DNA of 64,000 nt. Source: Pontibacterium sp049599735 (lineage in GTDB: Bacteria; Pseudomonadota; Gammaproteobacteria; Pseudomonadales; Balneatricaceae). Made by a program: the position numbers and the translations under genes. The stretch is taken from the NCBI GenBank assembly GCA_049599735.1, contig JBMYOX010000001.1, forward strand, positions 1-64,000, read 5' to 3'. The notes beneath the pieces are model-generated. The model searched no databases. It was not told the origin of the DNA and worked only from the letters and a program-made list of their open reading frames with translations. Position 1 is the stretch's first letter. Each line of letters begins with the position of its first letter. Positions 42,569 to 50,866 of this stretch are shown piece by piece.

Positions 42569-44872
42569 ATGAAAGAAAGGCTTTTCCGTTTTGTCCTCGA
42601 CCACCCCGTCTGGGTTATTTTGCTATCACTGGTCTTTGTGGCCTCTGCCACATTCGGCGCTAAAAACCTGGTATTTAAAAGTGACTACCGGGTATTTTTC
42701 AGTGAAGAAAACCCTCAGCTGACCGCCTTTGAGTCGATGCAGCGTGTTTATAATAAAAGCGATAACGTGGCTTTTATTATCACACCCGCAGATGGCAAAG
42801 TGTTTACTCCCGGCACGCTGGCAGCGGTGCATGAGCTGACCACTGAAGCCTGGCAGGTCCCTTATTCAACCCGTGTGGATTCCATCGCAAACTTCCAGCA
42901 TACCTGGTCGGAAGATGACGACATGATTGTTGAGGATCTGGTGCTTGAGCCGACTGAGCTGACGGACGCAGACATGCCACGCCTGAAGGCCATCGCACTG
43001 AACGAGCCCAACCTGCTGAATAAACTGATCTCACCCGAAGCCCATGTCACGGTGGTAAACGTCACGGTTCAGTTACCGGGCCTCAACCCGGTTGTGGAAG
43101 TGCCGCAAATTGCGACAAAAGTGCGTGAGCTTAAAGCGCAGTTTTTAGCGAAGAATCCGGACATGCAGGTTCATTTGTCCGGCATGGTGATGATGAACAA
43201 CAGCTTTGCCGAATCCTCTCTCGGCGATAATGCCACCTTAGTGCCTATTATGTTCGCGGTCGTTATTCTGGGCATGAGCTTTCTGCTAAGAACCTTTAGC
43301 GGTACCTTTGCCTCCGTGATTGTCATTCTCTTTTCTATCGCCGCCACGATGGGGCTGGCAGGCTGGAACGGCTTTTTCCTGACGGGCCCGTCTTCAACCG
43401 CCCCGATTATGATACTGACACTTGCCGTAGCCGACTGCGTACATATTCTGGCAACCATGTTTTATGAAATGCGCCACGGTGCCGGGAAAAACAAAGCGAT
43501 TAAAGACAGCCTGCGCATTAACTTCCAGCCCGTTTTCCTGACCAGCCTGACTACCGCGATTGGTTTCCTGAGCCTGAACTTCTCAGACTCTCCACCGTTC
43601 CGTGATCTGGGTAATATGGTGGCGGCAGGGGTGATGCTGGCTTTTGTTTTCTCTATCACCGTCTTTCCGGCAATGCTGCGTCTGCTGCCTATTCATGTCA
43701 GTGCCGTCAGCGACGAAGATAACAACGATCTGATGCATCGCCTGGCTAACGTTGTGATCAACAAGCGCAAAGTTTTATTGCCGGGTATGTCGGTGATTAT
43801 GGTCGGCTTGATCATGTTCACACCCCAGAACACCCTGAATGATGACTTTGTTAAGTACTTTGATGACACGGTGCCATTCCGTCAGGCCACTGACTACATG
43901 CAGGACCACTTATCCGGCATGACCACCCTTGAGATTTCCATTGAAAGTGGTGAGGCCAGTGGCATTAATGCCCCTGAGTTTCTGAAAGCCGTTGGCGACC
44001 TGACAGACTGGCTGCGTACACAGCCTGAAACAGACCATGTCAGCAGTATTACCGACACACTTAAACGGCTGAATAAAAACATGCACGGGGATGATGAGGC
44101 TTATTACCGGCTACCTGAAGACAGGGAGCTTTCAGCCCAGTATTTGCTGCTTTATGAAATGTCGCTACCTTACGGGCTGGATCTGAATAACCAGCTAAAT
44201 GTGGATAAATCGGCCACCCGTGTGATCGGCACGTTCCGTAATATGACCAGTACCGAGCAAATTGAGCTGGAAAATCGCGTTCAGCACTGGATCACAAAAA
44301 ATGCACCGGATTATGAAGTGCAACTGGCCAGCGCGGGCCTGATGTTTGCCCATATCGGTCAGCGTAATATACAGAGCATGCTAATTGGTATTTCAGTGGC
44401 CCTGATTTTGATTTCCGTCTTACTGGGTTTTGCACTGCGCTCGACGCGCTACGGACTGATCAGCCTGCTGCCCAACCTGGCACCGGCCGCTATGGGGTTT
44501 GGTCTCTGGTTCCTGATCGATGGACAAGTCGGCCTGGCGCTTTCGGTTGTAGCCGGTATGACACTGGGCATAGTTGTGGATGATACGGTGCATTTCCTCA
44601 GCAAATACCTGCATGCCCGTCGTGACCGGGGTAAAAACAGCCAGGAAGCCGTACGTTATGCCTTTGGCAGTGTGGGTCGGGCGTTATGGATAACCACCCT
44701 GGTGTTGGTTGCAGGCTTTATGGTGCTGGCACAATCCAGCTTTAAGCTTAATGCCGATATGGGCCTGCTGACCGCATTAACCATACTGATTGCCCTGATT
44801 GTAGACTTTCTCTTCCTGCCGGCTTTATTGATGAAGCTGGATAATGGTGACAAGACAAGCAACGCTAAGTGA
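42569..44872 (+). CDS. MMPL/RND-family transporter
   Basis: A 767-residue inner-membrane transporter with the two-fold RND layout. Each half has one helix, a large periplasmic loop (about 35-215 and 410-590) and a five-helix bundle; the second half has LGIVVDDTVHFLSKYL and the first LAVADCVHILATMFYEM. Lacking the length of AcrB-type pumps, it belongs with MMPL/HpnN-like proteins, which often move lipids or hydrophobic molecules. LolA-like and outer-membrane genes follow, consistent with lipid delivery to the outer membrane. A GGAG lies before the ATG. Confidence 0.88.
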   Translation: MKERLFRFVLDHPVWVILLSLVFVASATFGAKNLVFKSDYRVFFSEENPQLTAFESMQRVYNKSDNVAFIITPADGKVFTPGTLAAVHELTTEAWQVPYSTRVDSIANFQHTWSEDDDMIVEDLVLEPTELTDADMPRLKAIALNEPNLLNKLISPEAHVTVVNVTVQLPGLNPVVEVPQIATKVRELKAQFLAKNPDMQVHLSGMVMMNNSFAESSLGDNATLVPIMFAVVILGMSFLLRTFSGTFASVIVILFSIAATMGLAGWNGFFLTGPSSTAPIMILTLAVADCVHILATMFYEMRHGAGKNKAIKDSLRINFQPVFLTSLTTAIGFLSLNFSDSPPFRDLGNMVAAGVMLAFVFSITVFPAMLRLLPIHVSAVSDEDNNDLMHRLANVVINKRKVLLPGMSVIMVGLIMFTPQNTLNDDFVKYFDDTVPFRQATDYMQDHLSGMTTLEISIESGEASGINAPEFLKAVGDLTDWLRTQPETDHVSSITDTLKRLNKNMHGDDEAYYRLPEDRELSAQYLLLYEMSLPYGLDLNNQLNVDKSATRVIGTFRNMTSTEQIELENRVQHWITKNAPDYEVQLASAGLMFAHIGQRNIQSMLIGISVALILISVLLGFALRSTRYGLISLLPNLAPAAMGFGLWFLIDGQVGLALSVVAGMTLGIVVDDTVHFLSKYLHARRDRGKNSQEAVRYAFGSVGRALWITTLVLVAGFMVLAQSSFKLNADMGLLTALTILIALIVDFLFLPALLMKLDNGDKTSNAK

Positions 44873-44889
44873 ATTTTAAGGAGAGTATT

Positions 44890-45687
44890 ATGAATTTGTT
44901 AAAGCATCCGTTTAAAGGTGTTCTGGTCGCCAGCCTGCTCACAGCACCCCTTATTGTTCTTGCCGCCACACCGCAAGAGCAGGGCATGGCTATCTCTGTT
45001 GAAGCCAAAGCGCGCGATCACGGCTGGCAGGATATGCAGGCTGAAATGAATATGACCCTGCGAAACAAGCAGGGCCAGGAAAGCATTCGTGAAATTCGCA
45101 TGAAATCCCTGGAAGTCGAGGGTGACGGTGATAAAAGTCTGTCAGTCTTCGACAAACCCCGGGACGTAAAAGGCACCGCATTCTTAAGCTTCTCTCATTC
45201 AGTGGGTTCTGATGACCAGTGGCTGTACCTGCCTGCACTTAAACGGGTTAAACGTATTGCTTCCCGGAATAAGTCCGGGCCTTTTATGGGTTCCGAATTT
45301 GCCTATGAAGACCTGTCTTCTTTTGAGATCGAAAAATACAGTTACAAATTCATCAAAGAAGAAACCTGCGAAGGCGGCCAATGTTTTGTGGTAGAGCAAT
45401 ACCCAACGGACAAAAACTCCGGTTACACCCGCCGGATTGTCTGGCTGGATAAGGACGAGTACCGTCTGTGGAAAATCGAGTTTTATGATCGCAAAAACTC
45501 AAAACTGAAGACGCTAACCTACCACAACTATCAGCAATACCAGGCGAAGCACTGGCGTCCGGATCTGATGAAAATGGTGAATCACCAAACGGGCAAAAGC
45601 ACAGATTTAAGCTGGCACAGTTATCAGTTTAAAACCGGTTTATCTGACAGCGACTTTAACAAAAACTCCCTGAAACGGGCGCGTTAA
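44890..45687 (+). CDS. Outer-membrane lipoprotein-sorting (LolA-like) protein
   Basis: A 265-residue periplasmic protein with signal peptide (hydrophobic to VLAA near residue 23). It has the LolA/LolB-like half-barrel fold of the outer-membrane lipoprotein-sorting family (segments DQWLYLPALKRVKRI, GSEFAYEDLSSFE, WLDKDEYRLWKIEFYDR). Such proteins bind lipids or acyl chains, not necessarily lipoproteins. The ATG at 44890 follows AAGGAG; the GTG at 44869 inside the transporter gene is rejected. The next gene starts 1 nt after its stop. Confidence 0.87.
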   Translation: MNLLKHPFKGVLVASLLTAPLIVLAATPQEQGMAISVEAKARDHGWQDMQAEMNMTLRNKQGQESIREIRMKSLEVEGDGDKSLSVFDKPRDVKGTAFLSFSHSVGSDDQWLYLPALKRVKRIASRNKSGPFMGSEFAYEDLSSFEIEKYSYKFIKEETCEGGQCFVVEQYPTDKNSGYTRRIVWLDKDEYRLWKIEFYDRKNSKLKTLTYHNYQQYQAKHWRPDLMKMVNHQTGKSTDLSWHSYQFKTGLSDSDFNKNSLKRAR

Positions 45688-45688
45688 A

Positions 45689-46885
45689 ATGGCCATCTCA
45701 AAAATTCTGATTGCTGCAGGGGTGGCCATTGCGCTACCCCTGCAGGCTGCACCCTTTTTTGAAGCCTCCGGTAAATTCTCCACAGAATTGCGCCTCTTTA
45801 CCCAGGACGGTCAGTTTGACGGGCAGGATCAGCAGCACAATCTCTCCCTAACCGCAGAACCAGAGTTTTACTGGGAATGGCAGGATGGTGCAGACAGCCT
45901 GTCGTTTACACCGTTTCTACGCCTGGATGAACATGACAGTGAACGTACCCATGCCGATATTCGGGAACTGAGCTGGTTACATGTGGGTGATAACTGGGAA
46001 CTTCGTACCGGTATCAGCAAAGTCTATTGGGGGGTTACCGAATTCCAGCATCTGGTTGATGTGATTAACCAAACCGATGGGGTAGATGACTTCGACGGTG
46101 AGGATAAACTCGGACAACCCATGGTTAACCTCTCCCTCGTGCGGGACTGGGGAATTCTGGATCTGTTTCTGCTACCCGGCTTTCGCGAGCGAACCTTTGC
46201 CGGGATAGACGGGCGGTTGCGAAGTGGTTTGATCGTCGACACTGATTCTGCAACTTACGAATCAGCCGCTGCAGAAACACATCTGGATACCGCCATTCGC
46301 TGGAGCCACACAATCGGTGACTATGATCTGGGCCTGCACTGGTTTCACGGCACCAACCGTGATCCGGAATACAGGGTGAGCACACGCAACGGCAGCACCG
46401 TGCTGACGCCTTATTATGCACAGATGGATCAGGTGGGTCTGGATCTTCAGGCAACTCTGGATAGCTGGTTATGGAAGTTTGAAACCATCTGGCGGGATAC
46501 TCAGGACGAAAGTTACCGGGCAAGCCAGGCGGGTTTTGAATATAGCTTTTATGGCATCAATGACAGCGCCACCGACCTCGGACTCTTGCTCGAATACGGC
46601 TGGGATGAACGGGGCAAAGAGGCGGGCAGCACCACACAGAACGATCTGTTTTTCGGCAGCCGTTTGGCGCTGAACGATGAAGCCAGCACTGAACTGCTGG
46701 CAGGCATTAGTCATGATCTGGATTATCAAAGCCAGGGACTGATTATTGAAGCCAGCCGTCGTTTTGGCGAGTACTGGAAACTCAGCCTGGATGGCCGTTT
46801 CTTTTCATCCGATAACACGGCCGACCTGAGCAGTAACCTGACCAAAGATGATCATCTGCAGTTCACCGCAGAGCGATTTTTTTAG
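45689..46885 (+). CDS. Putative outer-membrane beta-barrel protein
   Basis: A 398-residue protein with signal peptide (MAISKILIAAGVAIALPLQAAP), then alternating amphipathic strands (for example WELRTGISKVYWG, LDLQATLDSWLWKFETIW, YWKLSLDGRFF), ending with a C-terminal Phe (TAERFF), the outer-membrane assembly signal. It resembles DUF1302-type barrels paired with RND genes but was not matched precisely. It could be the outer-membrane exit or acceptor for the MMPL/LolA-like pair. Confidence 0.72.
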   Translation: MAISKILIAAGVAIALPLQAAPFFEASGKFSTELRLFTQDGQFDGQDQQHNLSLTAEPEFYWEWQDGADSLSFTPFLRLDEHDSERTHADIRELSWLHVGDNWELRTGISKVYWGVTEFQHLVDVINQTDGVDDFDGEDKLGQPMVNLSLVRDWGILDLFLLPGFRERTFAGIDGRLRSGLIVDTDSATYESAAAETHLDTAIRWSHTIGDYDLGLHWFHGTNRDPEYRVSTRNGSTVLTPYYAQMDQVGLDLQATLDSWLWKFETIWRDTQDESYRASQAGFEYSFYGINDSATDLGLLLEYGWDERGKEAGSTTQNDLFFGSRLALNDEASTELLAGISHDLDYQSQGLIIEASRRFGEYWKLSLDGRFFSSDNTADLSSNLTKDDHLQFTAERFF

Positions 46886-46944
46886 GCTTGCCGTTCCGGC
46901 TCGCGCCGGGCAACAACACTGCGCATAAGTCGCTCGCCACACAA

Positions 46945-46976
46945 CCTGTCCTTCACCCGGAGGACAGGCCATTTTA
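46945..46976 (+). terminator. Terminator after the transporter operon
   Basis: CCTGTCCT (46945-46952) and AGGACAGG (46961-46968) form a perfect 8-bp stem with an 8-nt loop, followed by CCATTTT. It closes the tetR-to-barrel block before glyQ. Confidence 0.6.
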
Positions 46977-47034
46977 ACACCCGCCCTCTGAACAGCTGCT
47001 GATCCCTTTAAACCCTTTAAGCCACCTGATGTGA

Positions 47035-47067
47035 TTACACTGCGACCAGCCGTTTTTAGTGTATAAT
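47035..47067 (+). promoter_or_regulatory. glyQS promoter
   Basis: A perfect -10 box TATAAT at 47062-47067 lies 38 nt before glyQ. The nearest -35-like element, TTACAC at 47035-47040, is 21 bp away, longer than ideal. The -10 is convincing, the -35 is not. Confidence 0.5.
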
Positions 47068-47104
47068 TTCCGGCTTATTTTCGGGCCAATTATTATAGGT
47101 AACG

Positions 47105-48073
47105 GTGAATTACGTGACTGACCAGGTGACCGCAGACGTAAGTACATTTCAGGGTTTAATTCTCGCCCTGCAGGAATATTGGGCAGAGCAGGGCTGTGTC
47201 ATTGTACAGCCACTGGATATGGAGGTGGGTGCCGGTACCTTTCATCCATCTACTTTCCTGCGGGCGATTGGACCAGAAAGCTGGCGCTCTGCCTACGTGC
47301 AACCCAGCCGCCGTCCAACCGACGGCCGCTACGGTGAAAACCCCAACCGCCTTCAGCACTACTATCAGTTCCAGGTGGTAATGAAACCATCTCCTGACAA
47401 CATTCAGGAACTTTACCTGGGCTCGCTGGAGCGCATGGGTATTGATCTGGGCGTACACGATGTTCGCTTTGTAGAAGACAACTGGGAGTCACCCACACTG
47501 GGTGCCTGGGGTCTGGGCTGGGAAGTCTGGTTGAACGGCATGGAAGTCACACAGTTTACTTACTTCCAGCAGGCCGGTGGTATCGAATGTTACCCCGTAA
47601 CCGGTGAAGTGACCTACGGCCTTGAACGTATTGCTATGTACCTGCAAAACGTCGACAGCGTTTACGATCTGATCTGGGCACGCAGCCCGGATGGCAGTGT
47701 GGTGACTTACGGTGATGTTTTCCATCAGAACGAAGTAGAGCAGTCGACCTACAACTTTGAACACGCAGACGTACCTGCGCTTTTCAAAAATTTCGATCTT
47801 TACGAATCTGAATGCGAAAAACTGCTGGCGCTTGAAACACCATTACCGCTGCCCGCTTATGAGCAGGTACTTAAGGCCTCTCATACGTTTAACCTGCTGG
47901 ATGCCCGCCATGCGATCTCCGTAACCGAGCGTCAGCGTTATATTCTACGCGTGCGCACCTTAGCGCGTGGAGTGGCACAGGCCTATTTTAATGCCCGTAA
48001 GACACTAGGCTTCCCGCTGGCACCGGACGCATTACGCCAGGAAGTACTGGCTGCATCTAAGGAGGAAAAGTAA
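47105..48073 (+). CDS. glyQ: Glycyl-tRNA synthetase alpha subunit
   Basis: Catalytic alpha subunit of the bacterial tetrameric glycyl-tRNA synthetase, with class II active site. Conserved features are FQGLILALQEYWAEQGCVI, DMEVGAGTFHP, AYVQPSRRPTDGRYG and the motif-3 region TYGLERIAMYLQ. Length about 320 residues as expected. The start is taken as the GTG at 47105 with AGGT upstream; a GTG at 47114 is the alternative and changes only the first three residues. Its stop overlaps the glyS start (TAATG). Confidence 0.95.
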   Translation: MNYVTDQVTADVSTFQGLILALQEYWAEQGCVIVQPLDMEVGAGTFHPSTFLRAIGPESWRSAYVQPSRRPTDGRYGENPNRLQHYYQFQVVMKPSPDNIQELYLGSLERMGIDLGVHDVRFVEDNWESPTLGAWGLGWEVWLNGMEVTQFTYFQQAGGIECYPVTGEVTYGLERIAMYLQNVDSVYDLIWARSPDGSVVTYGDVFHQNEVEQSTYNFEHADVPALFKNFDLYESECEKLLALETPLPLPAYEQVLKASHTFNLLDARHAISVTERQRYILRVRTLARGVAQAYFNARKTLGFPLAPDALRQEVLAASKEEK

Positions 48074-50154
48074 TGGCTAATCAGGATTTCTTATTCGAAC
48101 TGGGTACCGAAGAGCTGCCTCCCAAAGCCCTTAAAACCCTGTCTGCTGCACTGGCTACTGAAGTCGAGCGTGGTATTAAAGAGGTGCTGGGTACTGCCGC
48201 TGATACGCTGTTATCCGATACAAACTTCAAAAGTTTTGCATCGCCACGCCGTCTGGCACTGCTGGTTGAGCAGCTGACCGTCGAAGTGCCCGCCAGCACG
48301 TTTCTGATGCAGGGCCCACCGGCGCGTATTGCCTTTGATGCCGACGGCAATGCCACTAAAGCGCTGCAGGGTTTTGCGCGTAAATGTGGTGCTGCTGATG
48401 TGTCTGAGCTTGAAGAAATTGACGGCAAAATGTGCTTCCGTCAGGAAACCGCAGCTAAGCCACTCAGCGCCGAATTACCCGCAATTTTTCAGCAGGCACT
48501 GAACAAACTGCCCATTCCAAAACGTATGCGCTGGGGCTCAAGTCGTATCGAATTTGTACGCCCGGTGCACTGGCTGGTGATGTTGTTTGGTGATGAAGTC
48601 ATCGACTGTGAGATCCTGGGTGTCAAAGCAGGGCGTAAAACCCGTGGCCACCGCTTCCATCACAACCGTGATATCGAGCTAATAGCTCCCGCTGAATACG
48701 CTGGCAAACTCAAAGAAACAGGTTGGGTCGTGGCTGATTTTGCCGAACGCCGCGACAGCATTCGTGCACAGGTTATTGCCGAAGCAGACAAGATCGGTGG
48801 CATTGCCCAGATCGACGAAGACCTGCTGGATGAAGTTACCGCACTGAACGAATGGCCGGTTGCACTAACAGGGCGCTTTGAAGAGCGCTTCCTGGACGTC
48901 CCTGCCCAGGCGCTGATTTCCTCGATGAAAGAGCACCAGAAGTATTTTCATATTGAAGATGCCGCGGGCAACCTGATGCCGTTCTTCACGACCATCTGCA
49001 ATATTGAATCCAAAGACCCACAGCAGGTGATTGAAGGTAACGAAAAAGTCATTCGCCCCCGTCTGTCTGATGCGGCTTTTTTCTTCGAAACCGACAAAAA
49101 GCGCACCCTGGAATCCCGTATCGATCAGCTTAAAACGATCGTTTTCCAGAAAGACCTGGGCACGCTGCATGATAAAGCGCAGCGCATCAGCACTCTGGCG
49201 CAGCGTGTTGCTCAGGATTTGGGTGAAAACAGCGAGCAGGCAGGCCGTGCTGCTATGCTGGCAAAAACCGATTTAATGTCGGATATGGTTTATGAATTCA
49301 CCGACCTGCAGGGCCTGATGGGTTACCACTATGCCTTGCATGATGGTGAGCACGAGCAGGTTGCCCTGGCGCTTAACGAGCAATACATGCCACGTTTCTC
49401 CGGTGATGAATTACCTCAGTCTGCACCTGGTATTGCTGTAGCGATTGCTGATCGCTTAGATACTCTGACCGGTTTGTTTGGCATCAATCAGCCGCCAACA
49501 GGTTCTAAAGACCCCTTTGCTTTACGCCGGGCGGCGCTGGGTGTGCTGCGTATTATCGTTGAGCGCAAGCTGGATCTTGACCTGCGTGAGCTGATCCGTG
49601 TTGCCGCAGACGGCCACAACAATCTGGTTGCCCGCGATGGCCTGGAAGACAAAGTACTCGACTTTATGCTGGAACGCTTCCGTGCCTGGTATGAAGATGA
49701 AGGCATTGCCGCTGATGTATTCTTGTCAGTACTGGCGGTCAAGCCCACTAAACCGCTGGATTTTGACACCCGTGTTAAAGCAGTTAATCACTTCCGCAGC
49801 CTGCCTGAAGCCAGTGCACTGGCCGCCGCTAACAAGCGTGTGTCTAACATACTGACTAAACAGGGCGGGGTGGTTACCGGTATTGTGGATAGCAGCCTGC
49901 TACAGGATGACGCTGAGAAAGCACTGGCCTCGACGTTAGCCAGTTTGGCTGACCAGTTGCAGCCTCTTTTTGCTACCGGTGACTATCAGGCCGCGCTTGA
50001 GCAGCTTGCCGGGCTTCGCGAGAGTGTTGACCTCTTCTTCGACCAGGTTATGGTTATGGCCGAAGATGAGGCTATCCGTAATAACCGTCTGGTATTACTG
50101 AGTCAGTTACGTAATCTCTTCCTGGGTGTCGCGGATATTTCTGTGCTGAGCTAA
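48073..50154 (+). CDS. glyS: Glycyl-tRNA synthetase beta subunit
   Basis: The 693-residue tRNA-binding subunit of glycyl-tRNA synthetase. The N-terminus FLFELGTEELPPKAL is diagnostic, and the central RPRLSDAAFFFETDKK and C-terminal anticodon-binding DALR-like region are intact. An AAGGAGG ribosome-binding site sits inside the end of glyQ. It is followed directly by a strong terminator and a parS site. Confidence 0.97.
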   Translation: MANQDFLFELGTEELPPKALKTLSAALATEVERGIKEVLGTAADTLLSDTNFKSFASPRRLALLVEQLTVEVPASTFLMQGPPARIAFDADGNATKALQGFARKCGAADVSELEEIDGKMCFRQETAAKPLSAELPAIFQQALNKLPIPKRMRWGSSRIEFVRPVHWLVMLFGDEVIDCEILGVKAGRKTRGHRFHHNRDIELIAPAEYAGKLKETGWVVADFAERRDSIRAQVIAEADKIGGIAQIDEDLLDEVTALNEWPVALTGRFEERFLDVPAQALISSMKEHQKYFHIEDAAGNLMPFFTTICNIESKDPQQVIEGNEKVIRPRLSDAAFFFETDKKRTLESRIDQLKTIVFQKDLGTLHDKAQRISTLAQRVAQDLGENSEQAGRAAMLAKTDLMSDMVYEFTDLQGLMGYHYALHDGEHEQVALALNEQYMPRFSGDELPQSAPGIAVAIADRLDTLTGLFGINQPPTGSKDPFALRRAALGVLRIIVERKLDLDLRELIRVAADGHNNLVARDGLEDKVLDFMLERFRAWYEDEGIAADVFLSVLAVKPTKPLDFDTRVKAVNHFRSLPEASALAAANKRVSNILTKQGGVVTGIVDSSLLQDDAEKALASTLASLADQLQPLFATGDYQAALEQLAGLRESVDLFFDQVMVMAEDEAIRNNRLVLLSQLRNLFLGVADISVLS

Positions 50155-50177
50155 GCCGCTCACATCCGGCCTTACCC

Positions 50178-50203
50178 AAAGCCAGGCGAATGCCTGGCTT
50201 TTT
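50178..50203 (+). terminator. Rho-independent terminator of glyQS
   Basis: AAAGCCAGGC (50178-50187) and GCCTGGCTTT (50192-50201) form a 10-bp stem with a GAAT loop, continuing into a T-run. It lies 23 nt past the glyS stop. Confidence 0.88.
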
Positions 50204-50219
50204 TGTTTCACGTGAAACA
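50204..50219. promoter_or_regulatory. parS centromere site
   Basis: TGTTTCACGTGAAACA is a perfect 16-bp palindrome and an exact match to the universal bacterial parS consensus bound by ParB. It is immediately downstream of the glyS terminator, about 7 kb from candidate oriC, where chromosomal parS sites normally lie. parA and parB themselves are not in the window. Confidence 0.93.
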
Positions 50220-50310
50220 TACATCATTTACCTGATAGCTGTTGTACCTGCGTATCCTGAATTATTGCTAAGGTTAATAAACTGTAATCAAAAAAAGCGG
50301 AGGCGGCTTA

Positions 50311-50721
50311 ATGTCAGAAGAAACAAAAGGGCGGCTTACTACGCGCACGATAGCCATGCCGGGTGATACAAACCCATCAGGGGATATATTTGGCGGCTGG
50401 GTTTTATCCCAGATGGATATAGCGGCGGGTATCTGCGCAGGGCAACGGGCACAGAATCGCGTAGCGACTGTCGCACTCGATAGCATGAGTTTTATCCGCC
50501 CGGTGAAAGTGGGTGATATCCTGGGGGTCTATACCAAGATACTCAGCGTAGGGCGCTCATCCATGAATATTCATGTGGAAGCCTGGGTCAGGCGTGGACG
50601 GATCGGGCAGCGGGAGAAGGTCACTGAAGCGACCTTTAAGTTTGTAGCGATTGATGAGGCAGGCAACCCCACACCCGTGCCTGATGAATCAGATTTGCCC
50701 GCTTATGCACTGGAAGACTAA
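50311..50721 (+). CDS. Acyl-CoA thioesterase (YciA-like hotdog)
   Basis: A 136-residue single hotdog-fold thioesterase. The motif MPGDTNPSGDIFGGWVLSQMD carries the catalytic Asp, and VATVALDSMSFIRPVKVGD is the long-helix/strand core typical of YciA acyl-CoA hydrolases. Physiological substrates are probably acyl-CoAs of varied chain length. The strand is opposite to gyrB, with a shared terminator between them. Confidence 0.9.
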   Translation: MSEETKGRLTTRTIAMPGDTNPSGDIFGGWVLSQMDIAAGICAGQRAQNRVATVALDSMSFIRPVKVGDILGVYTKILSVGRSSMNIHVEAWVRRGRIGQREKVTEATFKFVAIDEAGNPTPVPDESDLPAYALED

Positions 50722-50802
50722 GCACAGGAAAGGGGGGTTGGTTTTGTCATGCAATGGAATTCGACAGCAATTAATCGCACAAACAAAGCTTAAACCTTAA
50801 AC

Positions 50803-50831
50803 AAAAAAGCAGCCAACAGGCTGCTTTTTTA
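50803..50831. terminator. Bidirectional terminator between thioesterase gene and gyrB
   Basis: AAAAAAGCAGCC (50803-50814) and GGCTGCTTTTTT (50819-50830) form a perfect stem with an AACA loop and A/T tracts on both sides, so it works in both directions for these convergent genes. Confidence 0.9.
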
Positions 50832-50866
50832 TTACCGGCTTTTAAGCCAGATAAATCTGAATAAGC

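Noticed and set aside
41078..46885. Accessory block as a mobile genomic island
   Set aside because: No integrase, transposase, tRNA or flanking direct repeats were seen; a composition calculation would be needed.
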